Source of the DNA: Streptomyces roseirectus
GTDB lineage: Bacteria; Actinomycetota; Actinomycetes; Streptomycetales; Streptomycetaceae
Length of the DNA stretch: 64,000 nucleotides
Direction: 5' to 3'
Assembly: GCF_014489635.1 (NCBI RefSeq)
Contig: NZ_CP060828.1
Span: 7,090,001-7,154,000 of the forward strand
The notes under the pieces are model-generated. The model did no database searches. It had not been told where the DNA came from and saw nothing but the letters and a program-made list of their open reading frames with translations. Of the stretch, positions 15,711 through 26,213 are shown in pieces (the stretch's first letter is position 1; the number at the start of each line of letters is the position of its first letter). A program made the translations under genes and the position numbers.

Positions 15711-16463
15711 CTAGAGGCGCCCGGCCTCCACGATCCGGCGCAGGAAGCGCCGCGTGCGCTCCTCCTGCGGGTCGCCGAAGACCTGCTCGGCGCTGCCGCG
15801 CTCCAGGACGACGCCGCCGTCCAGGAAGCAGACCTGGTCGGCGACCTCGCGCGCGAAGCCCATCTCGTGGGTGGCCAGCACCATCGTCATCCCGTCGTCC
15901 TTCAGGTCGCGGACGACGTTCAGGACCTCGCCGACCAGCTCCGGGTCGAGGGCGGCGGTGATCTCGTCGAGGAGCAGCAGCCGGGGCCGCACCGCGAGGG
16001 CCCGCACGATCGCCACACGCTGCTGCTGGCCGCCGCTGAGCCGGTCGGGGTAGGCGGATGCCTTCCCGTCCAGCCCCAGGCGCTCCAGCAGCTCCCTGGC
16101 CCGCTTCTCGGCCTCCTCGCGGGGCACGCCGTGGACGCGGCGCGGGGCGAGCGTGATGTTCTCCAGCACCGTCATGTGCGGGAACAGGTTGTACGACTGG
16201 AAGACCACGCCGATCCGGCGCCGCACCGCGTCCTGGTCGGCCCGTGGGTCGGTGATCTCCTCGCCGTCCAGCCAGATCGCGCCGTCGTCGATGTCCTCCA
16301 GCAGGTTCGCGCACCGCAGCAGCGTCGACTTGCCCGACCCGGACGCGCCGATCAGCGCGGTCACGGTGTGCGGGGCGACCTCCAGATCGACGTCCCTGAG
16401 GACGACGGAGCCGCCGAACGTCTTGCGGACCGACTCCATCCGCAGCACGGGCGCGCCGGTCAT
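15711..16463 (-). CDS. Polar amino-acid ABC transporter ATP-binding protein
   Basis: A 250-residue ATPase of the GlnQ/HisP type. Walker A is GASGSGKST, the Q-loop is VVFQSYNLFPHMTVLENI, the ABC signature is LSGGQQQR, Walker B is LLLLDEITAALDPE, and the H-loop is LATHEMGFAREVAD. The last two are characteristic of the polar amino acid uptake family. The ATG overlaps the permease stop by 4 nt, so the genes are translationally coupled. It is the third gene of a binding protein-permease-ATPase operon read on the reverse strand. Confidence 0.95.
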   Translation of the reverse strand: MTGAPVLRMESVRKTFGGSVVLRDVDLEVAPHTVTALIGASGSGKSTLLRCANLLEDIDDGAIWLDGEEITDPRADQDAVRRRIGVVFQSYNLFPHMTVLENITLAPRRVHGVPREEAEKRARELLERLGLDGKASAYPDRLSGGQQQRVAIVRALAVRPRLLLLDEITAALDPELVGEVLNVVRDLKDDGMTMVLATHEMGFAREVADQVCFLDGGVVLERGSAEQVFGDPQEERTRRFLRRIVEAGRL

Positions 16464-17341
16464 GCCGTACCTCCCTGGGACCGCTGCCGGTCCATCCGCG
16501 CCGTCACCCAGTCCGTGAACCGGGTCATCGGGATCGTCAGCGCCACGAACAGCAGCCCCGCGACGATGTACGGCGTGTAGTTCAGGCTCCGCCCGACGAT
16601 GATGTCCGCCGCGCGCACGGCGTCGATCGCGCCGCCGATCGAGACCAGACCGGTGTCCTTCTGGAGCGACACCAGGTCGTTCAGCAGCGGCGGCACCTGA
16701 CGGCGCACCGCCTGCGGCAGCACCACGTGGCGCAGCGCCTGCCGGTTCGTCAGCCCCAGCGAGCGGGCCGCCGCGCGCTGCGAGGGATGCACGGACTCGA
16801 TGCCCGCGCGGAACACCTCCGCGACGTACGCCGAGTACGTCAGCGTCAGCGCCGTACCGCCCAGCAGCACCGGATCGACCGTCACCCCCTGCAGGCGCAG
16901 CGCCGGCACGCCCAGGACGACGATCATCAGGTTGATGATCAGCGGCAGGCCCCGGAAGAAGTCCGTGTAGGCCGCCGCGAGCACGCGCAGCGGGAAGAAC
17001 ACCGGGCCGCGCAGCGTGCGCGCGATGGCGATGAGCATGCCGAGCACCAGGACGGCCGCCCCGCACACCAGCAGCAGCCGCAGGTTCAGCCACAGCCCTT
17101 CGAGGACCTTGGGCAGCGCCTCGCGCGCGTAGTGCCCGTCGAAGAACGTCTCCTTGGTGCGCTGCCAGCCGGGCGCGTTGACGACGACCAGGTAGAGCAC
17201 GACGGCGGTGACGAGCGTCGACAGCGCGGCGATCGCCGTCGCCTTGCGCGCACGCGTGCGCCGGTAGCGCTCACGCTCCAGCCTCCGCTGCGACGGGGTG
17301 TACGCGTCCAGCGGTTCCTCCGCGGCCTTGGTGACCGTCAC
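16460..17341 (-). CDS. Polar amino-acid ABC transporter permease
   Basis: A 293-residue HisM/GlnP-type membrane subunit. A basic cytoplasmic N-terminus (PSQRRLERERYRRTRARK) precedes about five helices. The EAA loop that docks the ATPase reads QRAAARSLGLTNRQALRHVVLPQAVRRQVPP. Another family mark is LAAAYTDFFRGLPLIINL. The GTG at 17341 was chosen because it overlaps the stop of the binding-protein gene (GTGA, 4 nt). The frame is open a little further upstream. It acts as homodimer or heterodimer in amino-acid import. Confidence 0.93.
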   Translation of the reverse strand: MTVTKAAEEPLDAYTPSQRRLERERYRRTRARKATAIAALSTLVTAVVLYLVVVNAPGWQRTKETFFDGHYAREALPKVLEGLWLNLRLLLVCGAAVLVLGMLIAIARTLRGPVFFPLRVLAAAYTDFFRGLPLIINLMIVVLGVPALRLQGVTVDPVLLGGTALTLTYSAYVAEVFRAGIESVHPSQRAAARSLGLTNRQALRHVVLPQAVRRQVPPLLNDLVSLQKDTGLVSIGGAIDAVRAADIIVGRSLNYTPYIVAGLLFVALTIPMTRFTDWVTARMDRQRSQGGTA

Positions 17342-18225
17342 GTGAGGACCGGGGCGTCGACCGCGTCGGACAGCCACTGCTGCTCCAGCTTCGCCAGCGT
17401 GCCGTCCTTGCGCAGGGCGTCGACGGCGGCGCTCACACAGGGCGTGAGCGCGCTGCCCTTGTCGAGGACCAGGCCGAACTGCTCGGGCGCGGCGCCCTGG
17501 TTCTCGAACTGGCCGACGATCTCGGCGTCCGTGACCTCGGCGGAGGTGATGTAGAACGCGGTCGGCAGGTCGACCACGATCGCGTCGACCTGCTTGTTCC
17601 GCAGCGCCGACTTGGCCTGGTCGTTCTTGGCGTACGCGGCGGCCTCCTGGGTCGGCTTCACCACGTCCTCGATGTAGTCCAGGCTGGTCGTACCGACCTG
17701 GGCGCCCAGCTTGAGGCCCTTGAGGTCGGCGACGCTCTTCGCCTGCGCGGCCTTGGTGCCCTTCAGCGCGATCACCGCCTGGCGGACGTCGTAGTAGCCG
17801 GACGAGAAGTCGACGGCCTTTTTGCGCTCGTCGCTGATCGAAACCTGGTTGATGTCGAAGTCGAAGGTCTTCTCACCGGGCGCGAACGCCTTGTTGAACG
17901 GCACGCTCTGCCAGACGACGGCGCTCTTGTCGTACCCGAGCCGCTGCGCGACCGCGTACGCGACGGCCGACTCGAAGCCCTGGCCGTTGGCCGGCTTGTC
18001 GTCCTTGAACCACGGCTCGTAGGCGGGCTGGTCGGTGGCCACGGTCAGCTTGCCGGAGGTCTCGGTGGCCAGCGCGCCCTTGGCGCACGCGGCGCCGCTC
18101 GACGAGCCGGAGGGGGTGTCTGCGGCCTTCTCGTCCGACTGCGGGGCACAGCCCACGACGGTGGCGAGGAGGGCGACGACAGTGGCCGTGGCGGCACGGC
18201 GCGGGACACGAAGGGCGAGGCGCAT
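17338..18225 (-). CDS. Amino-acid ABC transporter substrate-binding lipoprotein
   Basis: A 295-residue extracellular solute-binding protein, family 3. Residues 1-26 form a lipoprotein signal with lipobox LLATVVGC, then a Ser/Gly-rich linker. The domain begins GKLTVATDQPAYEPWF and contains GFESAVAYAVAQRLGY, DFDINQVSISDERKKAVDFS and LKGLKLGAQVGTTSLDYI, typical of polar amino-acid receptors. I prefer the ATG at 18225, which places the lipobox normally. An ATG at 18285 would add 20 unusual residues. First gene of the three-gene import operon. Substrate not predictable. Confidence 0.92.
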   Translation of the reverse strand: MRLALRVPRRAATATVVALLATVVGCAPQSDEKAADTPSGSSSGAACAKGALATETSGKLTVATDQPAYEPWFKDDKPANGQGFESAVAYAVAQRLGYDKSAVVWQSVPFNKAFAPGEKTFDFDINQVSISDERKKAVDFSSGYYDVRQAVIALKGTKAAQAKSVADLKGLKLGAQVGTTSLDYIEDVVKPTQEAAAYAKNDQAKSALRNKQVDAIVVDLPTAFYITSAEVTDAEIVGQFENQGAAPEQFGLVLDKGSALTPCVSAAVDALRKDGTLAKLEQQWLSDAVDAPVLT

Positions 18226-18573
18226 GGCGGGAGGGTGACAGCGAAAGCGCCGGTTTGTCCAGTTCACGACAGTGCGTGTCCGCATAGTGGGAACGCGTGT
18301 TGCGGTTCCGTGAACGGGACGGCGAGGGGTGCCTGGGCCGCCGGTCGAGGGCGGGGAATGCGAAGGACCGGCGGCCCGTACCGAGCGGGAGCCGTCATCC
18401 CGCGCGGGCAGGCACCAGTTGACCGCACGGGCCCGCGCGCGGGGAGCGCGCGCGGGCGGCCGGCGCGGGTGCGCGATTCACACGGGGTGCGCGGGGCGTT
18501 GCGGGAACGTCCACGCGGACGCCGGAGATGCCGTGGACGCCAGGCGCTGTGGACGTGCACGAGCGTCGGTGTC
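18226..18573. other. Intergenic region between the ABC operon and the MBL hydrolase gene
   Basis: About 350 bases, holding the ABC operon promoter region on the left and the end of the MBL transcript on the right. The clear element is the 11-bp inverted repeat at 18431-18457. No gene is supported. Confidence 0.5.
18431..18457. terminator. GC-only hairpin downstream of the MBL hydrolase gene
   Basis: Perfect 11-bp stem GCCCGCGCGCG (18431-18441) / CGCGCGCGGGC (18447-18457) with a 5-nt loop, no T-run. It lies downstream of the reverse-strand MBL gene. Confidence 0.55.
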
Positions 18574-19230
18574 TCACCAGCCGCGCGCGTGCCACTCCGG
18601 GAGCTGCGGGCGTTCGGCGCCCAGGGTCGTGTCGTCGCCGTGCCCCGGGTAGACCCACGTCTCGTCCGGGAGGACGTCGAAGATCTTCGTCTCCACGTCG
18701 TGGATCAGGCTCGCGAACGCCTCCGGGTCCTTGCGGGTGTTGCCCACCCCGCCCGGGAAGAGGCAGTCCCCGGTGAACACGTGCGGGTGCCCGTGCGGGT
18801 CGTCGTAGACCAGGGCGATCGAACCCGGCGTGTGGCCCACCAGATGGCGCGCGGTCAACTCCACCCGGCCCACCCGGATCACGTCGCCGTCGTCGACCGG
18901 GACGTCGGTCGCCACCGGGATGCCCGCGGCGTCCGCGCGCCCCGCGTACGTGCGCGCGCCCGTGGCCGCCACGACCTCCGCGAGGGCCTGCCAGTGGTCG
19001 CCGTGCTGATGGGTCGTCACGACCGAGGCGAGGCCGTCGTCGCCGACCGTGCCGAGCAGCGCCCCGGCGTCGTTCGCCGCGTCGATCAGCAACTGCTCGT
19101 CCGTGGCCCGGCAGCGCAGCAGGTAGGCGTTGTTGTTCATCGGGCCGACCGCGATCTTGGTGATCATCAGGTCCTTCAGCTCGTGCACGTCCGCCGGGCC
19201 GCCGACCGTCACCTGTCCGCTGTACGTCAT
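18574..19230 (-). CDS. MBL-fold metallohydrolase (glyoxalase II-like)
   Basis: A 218-residue metallo-beta-lactamase fold protein with the dinuclear metal motif THQHGDHWQAL, then LTARHLVGHTPGSIAL, FTGDCLFPGG and the terminal YPGHGDDTTLG histidine. This arrangement is that of hydroxyacylglutathione hydrolase-like enzymes. In an actinomycete the thiol would be mycothiol or none. A TAGGCT hexamer ends 6 nt before the ATG, so part of its mRNA may be leaderless. It starts 9 nt after the mycothiol-type isomerase gene on the same strand, so co-transcription is likely, and both may serve thiol-dependent detoxification. Confidence 0.88.
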   Translation of the reverse strand: MTYSGQVTVGGPADVHELKDLMITKIAVGPMNNNAYLLRCRATDEQLLIDAANDAGALLGTVGDDGLASVVTTHQHGDHWQALAEVVAATGARTYAGRADAAGIPVATDVPVDDGDVIRVGRVELTARHLVGHTPGSIALVYDDPHGHPHVFTGDCLFPGGVGNTRKDPEAFASLIHDVETKIFDVLPDETWVYPGHGDDTTLGAERPQLPEWHARGW

Positions 19231-19239
19231 GACGGCAGC

Positions 19240-19926
19240 CTATAGCGGGGGCAGCGTCGGCAGGGGCCCGCCGTCGGCCACCGGCTCGGCCTCCCCGCCG
19301 CGGCCCGCGAGCCAGCCCAGCAACTCGGCCCCGGAGCCGGAGACGGTGACCTCGGGGACGTCCGCCGCCCGGCCCGTGCGCCACGCGTGCGTGCCGTCCG
19401 TCAGCCGGGTCGGCGGGACGGCGTCGAGGCCGTCGTACCGGTCGGCGAGGAAGGCGATCTCCCGCGTCGTGAACTCCTCCGGGAGGTCCTTGAGGCCGTA
19501 CCCGATGCCCAGGTCCACGTGGTGCAGCTCGACCTCGGTCCAGCGCCGGAACGGGACGCGGTCCGCGCGGTCCGTGACGCTGCCCCGCAATGTCACCGTC
19601 CGCGACCAGTCGGCCGGCTCGGTCCCGGCGGCCAGGAAGCGGGCGCCGCTCGCGCGCAGGTCGGCGAGGTGGACGCCCAGCGCGCGCGGGGCGTCCCGCT
19701 CGATGTCGGCGTCCCGGATCTCGGCGGTCGCGTACATCGGGCGGCCGGCGAGGACGTTCACGAGAGCGTCCGCGTTGCGGGCGAGGTGGGCGAGGACATG
19801 GCCACGGCTCCAGCCCGGCAGCCGTGACGGTTCGGCGACCGACGCGTTGTCCAGCCCGGCGACCGCGTTCAGCAGCCGCTCCGTCGCGTCCCGTACACGG
19901 GCCAGGTCACGCACGTGATCAGTCAT
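19240..19926 (-). CDS. Maleylpyruvate isomerase-family mycothiol-dependent enzyme
   Basis: A 228-residue DinB-like four-helix bundle protein of the mycothiol maleylpyruvate isomerase family. The N-terminal domain has the metal-site pattern LPGWSRGHVLAHLARNADAL and, further on, FRRWTEVELHHVDLGIGY with the other histidines. A small C-terminal domain follows, ending in a hydrophobic GAELLGWLAGRG helix. Family members use mycothiol in isomerisation, conjugation or unknown reactions. TAGGGT ends 7 nt before the ATG at 19926, again suggesting a leaderless start. It is divergent from uvrA and is followed closely by the MBL hydrolase. Confidence 0.85.
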   Translation of the reverse strand: MTDHVRDLARVRDATERLLNAVAGLDNASVAEPSRLPGWSRGHVLAHLARNADALVNVLAGRPMYATAEIRDADIERDAPRALGVHLADLRASGARFLAAGTEPADWSRTVTLRGSVTDRADRVPFRRWTEVELHHVDLGIGYGLKDLPEEFTTREIAFLADRYDGLDAVPPTRLTDGTHAWRTGRAADVPEVTVSGSGAELLGWLAGRGGEAEPVADGGPLPTLPPL

Positions 19927-20071
19927 GGGGCCGACCCTAGCCCCGTCACCCCTTCGGGTGAAGACGGCTTGAAGCAACCGTGAATCGAATGTACGTGCGA
20001 TACGGTTGCTCACAGACGTCGGGCATGCTGGATGGCCGGGGATTGTTCGCAACCCGTGAATCCGACCGGCG

Positions 20072-20094
20072 TTGTCAGTGGCTCCCCCTAGTCT
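20072..20094 (+). promoter_or_regulatory. RecA-NDp type DNA-damage promoter of uvrA
   Basis: TTGTCAGTG-N8-TAGTCT, a full match to TTGTCRGTG-N8-TANNNT. The GTG start at 20150 lies 55 nt downstream with the ribosome site AAAGGTG, so this transcript has a leader, unlike those of uvrB and uvrC. Confidence 0.85.
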
Positions 20095-20149
20095 GAGAAA
20101 GACGGGGGCCCCGCCCCTGTCACTTCTCTCAAGAAAGGTGCGGACCGGC

Positions 20150-23092
<2,943 letters not shown>

Positions 23093-23137
23093 AAGGCCGC
23101 TTGAACGGCGTGAAGCGGAAGTAGGGAAAGAAAAGGC

Positions 23138-23177
23138 AAAAAAATCGGCGCCTCGCGGGAACTTGCCGCGGGGCGCC
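23138..23177. terminator. Terminator between uvrA and the sugar kinase gene
   Basis: A 12-bp stem, GGCGCCTCGCGG (23147-23158) with CCGCGGGGCGCC (23166-23177), one T-G pair and a 7-nt loop. Read on the reverse strand it is followed by seven T (23144-23138), a classical intrinsic terminator for the kinase gene. On the plus strand it can also end uvrA. Confidence 0.85.
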
Positions 23178-23264
23178 GTCCGTTTCAAGGGCAGACACTC
23201 CGAATCCCCGGTTTCGGCGGACCGAGGACGAGGCCGGACCTTGACAACGCCACAGAGCGCGAGT

Positions 23265-24176
23265 TCAGAAACCCTCCAGATCGGAGGCGTAGGGCGGTTC
23301 CGCTCCCGCCCGTGAGCAGGTCAGTGCCGCCGCGCGGGCGGCGAAGCCCAGCAGGCGGTGCCAGTCGTCGCGGCCCAGCGTCCCCAGGGCCGCGGCGGAC
23401 AGCCCGCCCTTGACCGACAGGCCGTGCAGCAGCGCCGCGTTCACCGTGTCCCCGGCGCCGATGGTGTCCACGACCTCGACTTTCGCACCGGCCACCGCGT
23501 ACACCCGGCCGCCCGGGGTGAACGCCGACATCCCCTCCGCGCCGTGCGTGACGACGACGGCCGCCGGGCCTGCCGCCAGCAGGTCGGGCGGGGTGGTGTC
23601 CAGCCAGCGCATGTCGTCCTCGGACAGCTTGAGGAGGGTGACATGGGGCAGCCAGCTCCGGAAGCGGGCGCGGTAGGCGTCCGGGTCGGCGATCAGGGCG
23701 GGGCGGATGTTCGGGTCCAGCAGGGTGAACAGGCCCTTGTCCGAGGCGTCCCGCATCAGCTTCTCGTAGGCGCTCGCCCCCGGTTCCAGGACGAGCGAAC
23801 AGGTGCCGAAGGACACTGCCTCCGTCCCCGGGGGCAGCTCCTCCGGTGCCCTGAAGAAGCGGTCGGCCGTGTCGCCGACGTAGAAGGAGTAGACGGCCGC
23901 CCCGTCGTCGTCCAGCGTCGCGGCGGCCAGCGTGGTCGGCTCCGGACCCCGCTGCACGTGCGACACGTCCACGCCCGAGGCGCGCAGCCCCGCCAGCAGC
24001 GCCTCCCCGAAGGCGTCCGTCGAGGTGCGGGAGAGGAACGCCGTGGGCGAGCCCAGCCGTCCCAGCGCCACCGCGGTGTTGTACGGCCCTCCGCCGAGCG
24101 CCGGCCGCAGCTCGGCCAGGGCCCCCTCACCGAGCGGCACCAAGTCGATCAGGGCTTCTCCGGTGACGACGATCAC
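23265..24176 (-). CDS. PfkB-family sugar kinase, probable fructokinase
   Basis: A 303-residue ribokinase-fold kinase. It starts IVVTGEALIDLVPLG and continues with ALGGGPYNTAVALGRLG (sugar site) and LDPNIRPALI. The anion hole and catalytic base lie in VDTIGAGDTVNAALLHGL (Asp in GAGD). The pattern is closest to fructokinases, but sugar specificity is inferred. The GTG at 24176 is supported by GAGAGGAA 8 nt upstream. The frame is open for another 600 bases, but that part has no homology-like features. Transcribed alone and ending at the strong terminator at 23138-23177. Confidence 0.9.
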   Translation of the reverse strand: MIVVTGEALIDLVPLGEGALAELRPALGGGPYNTAVALGRLGSPTAFLSRTSTDAFGEALLAGLRASGVDVSHVQRGPEPTTLAAATLDDDGAAVYSFYVGDTADRFFRAPEELPPGTEAVSFGTCSLVLEPGASAYEKLMRDASDKGLFTLLDPNIRPALIADPDAYRARFRSWLPHVTLLKLSEDDMRWLDTTPPDLLAAGPAAVVVTHGAEGMSAFTPGGRVYAVAGAKVEVVDTIGAGDTVNAALLHGLSVKGGLSAAALGTLGRDDWHRLLGFAARAAALTCSRAGAEPPYASDLEGF

Positions 24177-24950
24177 GAGACGGTTCCTCTCTGGCGGCAC
24201 ACGGACCGCTCGCTGCGGAGGGGGCGGGTCGGGACAGCCGCGCAGGGTGCGGCAGATGTAAGAGACGAACAGGGAAGGGGGAGGGATGCTACCGCCCTGA
24301 CCGGCTGTGGGGGCTGCGGGCGGGCGGGAAACGGGCGAGGGCCGGGCGGGGAGCGGGCGGGGGCGAGGGGGAGGGAGGGGAGGACCGGGCGGGGTGGCCG
24401 TGCTGTCCGGGCCGGAGCGTCGGTGGCGTGCGGGCTGCTGCGATGACGGGGGCCCGGCGGACGTGGACCGCAGCCTGGGCCGGGGCGACCGTATCGGCCG
24501 GGGCGACCACGCTGGCTGGGGCAGGGGTGACTGGAGCAGGGGCAACCTGTCGGCTGGGCCATGGGGGTCACGCCGACGCTGATTCCGGAAAGGAGGGAGT
24601 TGCACGGTTGCTGAGGGACCCCGTGCAGGGGTTCCGGCCCTGTTCGCCGCCCAGTCGGCGACGCCGCACACCCCGTGTTCCCGGGGCACAGGGCCGGATG
24701 CGCCGGCCAGGCACAGTCCGGGTGAGTACGCCGCCGACCCCGCGGGCGTGCTGCGGCTTGAGGGCGACGCCGTGACGCTGGCCGGCATCCGCTCACGTCG
24801 GCACCTGCTCGCGTCAGCGCCCCCTCGCGCCGGCCTGGTCAGGGCGACCGCGTCGGCCTGGCCGCAGAGGTCACGTGGGTCGGGCTGTCCGGGCCCCGGT
24901 GGCCATGTCGGACTGGTCGGGTTGGCCGCGTTGTTTCGGGCCGTCGGGGG
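24177..24950. other. Long non-coding G-rich spacer with short repeats
   Basis: About 770 bases with no supportable gene. From about 24300 to 24410 the plus strand is very G-rich, with runs such as GGGGGCGAGGGGGAGGGAGGGG that could form G-quadruplexes. Around 24480-24560 an imperfect 18-bp tandem repeat, GGCCGGGGCGACCGTATC, recurs about three times with decay. Confidence 0.5.
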
Positions 24951-25904
24951 CTACTCCCAGTCCCAGCCGATGCCCACGATGCCTGTGCGGAGGCGGGGTT
25001 CGACGAGGTGGACGGAGTGGTGGTGGGGGCTGAGGGGGAGGGGCTGGCGGCCGGTGCGGGGGGCGGCGTAGGAGTGCTGGGTGAAGCGGTGGCAGTGGGC
25101 GGGGAGGGCGTGCTCGTCGAACTGGACCTGGAGGACGTACTGGCCGCCCGCGAGGGTGACGTCGTGGACGTACTCGCGGGAGGTGCCGGCGGTGCCGTCC
25201 TCGACGTCGTAGCGGAAGACGAAGGTGTCGCCGGGGCGCAGCCGGGTGTCGAAGAGGAGTTCGGCGACGAGGACGCCGGTCTCCTGGTGGTGGCGGACGC
25301 GCCCGGTGCGGCAGTTCTCCAGGGCGCGCACCCGCATCCGGCCGGGGTCGCAACCGGGGTCGCCGTGGTGGACGGCCATGAAGCGGTCGACGCCGTCGCG
25401 GTGGGCGCGGACGATGTGGTGGGCCTCGCGGCCGAGGAGTTCGCGGTGGGCGCCGATGCGGACGCGTTCGTGGTGGCCGAGGGTCTGGAGGCCGGGGTCG
25501 AGGGGGCGGTCCAGGTCGGTGAGGAGGCGTTCGACGACGTCGGTGGCTTCGAGGAGGGCCCGGTAGGAGCGGGCGGCGGTGCGGCCGTGCGGGGTGTCGT
25601 CCTCGCTCTCCGCGAGGAGGCGGATCAGGGACTCCTCGGGCAGGTGAAGGATCTCCTCCAGGGCGCGGACGGCGCGCAGGGACTCGGGGCGCTGGGGCCG
25701 GCGGGCGCCCTGCTGCCAGTAACTCAGGCTGGTGACACCGACTCTGACGCCGTGGCGGGAGAGATGGTGCTGGACGCGCTGGAGAGGAAGGCCGCGTGCG
25801 GCTATCGCGGCACGCAGGGCGACGTGGAAAGGGCCGCCCCGCAGGGCCGTGTCCAGTTCCGCTGTGACGTCGGAGGGGCCCGCGTGCTGTGCGGTGTGCG
25901 GCAT
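24951..25904 (-). CDS. Helix-turn-helix protein of unknown role (XRE-like N-terminus)
   Basis: A 317-residue protein not recognised beyond its N-terminal region. Residues 25-85 look like a DNA-binding helix-turn-helix (FHVALRAAIAARGLPLQRVQHHLS, then TSLSYWQQGARRPQRPESLRAVRALEEILHLP). This resembles Streptomyces XRE-type proteins in which the recognition helix contains SYWQ.G.R.P. The C-terminal 200 residues are soluble, rich in His and Arg, with beta-strand-like segments such as GDTFVFRYDVEDG and GGQYVLQVQFDEHALPAHCH, perhaps a sensory beta-sandwich. It is divergent from uvrC. There is no signal peptide. Function is unknown, and regulation of a neighbour is only a guess. Confidence 0.7.
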   Translation of the reverse strand: MPHTAQHAGPSDVTAELDTALRGGPFHVALRAAIAARGLPLQRVQHHLSRHGVRVGVTSLSYWQQGARRPQRPESLRAVRALEEILHLPEESLIRLLAESEDDTPHGRTAARSYRALLEATDVVERLLTDLDRPLDPGLQTLGHHERVRIGAHRELLGREAHHIVRAHRDGVDRFMAVHHGDPGCDPGRMRVRALENCRTGRVRHHQETGVLVAELLFDTRLRPGDTFVFRYDVEDGTAGTSREYVHDVTLAGGQYVLQVQFDEHALPAHCHRFTQHSYAAPRTGRQPLPLSPHHHSVHLVEPRLRTGIVGIGWDWE

Positions 25905-26183
25905 GGAGGGGCCTTTCTGTGAACAACGGCTGGTCAGACCGTTCGCGTGGATCGGGGCCTCCCCGATGACGCAGGAGGGTTTTTCTCCTCTTCCTACGGC
26001 TCACCCGTACGACGCCGTTCACGGCGCCGAGTTCCCCCGCATTGAAGCGTGTCGGCCAGGCCGCGACAACAGTTGTGACGGGGGTGGGCGGCGGGGGCGG
26101 GAGAGGTGGCCGGAATGTCGTGGAGTGTCAAGGGGCGGCGCCCGGCGGCCGAGGGGCCGCGGGTTCGCCTCGGCGTCGTCTGA
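25905..26183. other. Divergent intergenic region upstream of uvrC
   Basis: About 280 bases between the HTH gene and the uvrC damage promoter. No further motif recognised with confidence. The HTH gene promoter must lie here. Confidence 0.4.
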
Positions 26184-26206
26184 GTGTCAGTGGGCGACAG
26201 TAGGGT
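26184..26206 (+). promoter_or_regulatory. RecA-NDp type DNA-damage promoter of uvrC
   Basis: GTGTCAGTG-N8-TAGGGT, differing from TTGTCRGTG-N8-TANNNT only at the first base. The ATG at 26214 comes 7 nt after the hexamer with no ribosome site, so translation is probably leaderless. Confidence 0.85.
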
Positions 26207-26213
26207 GGGGTGT

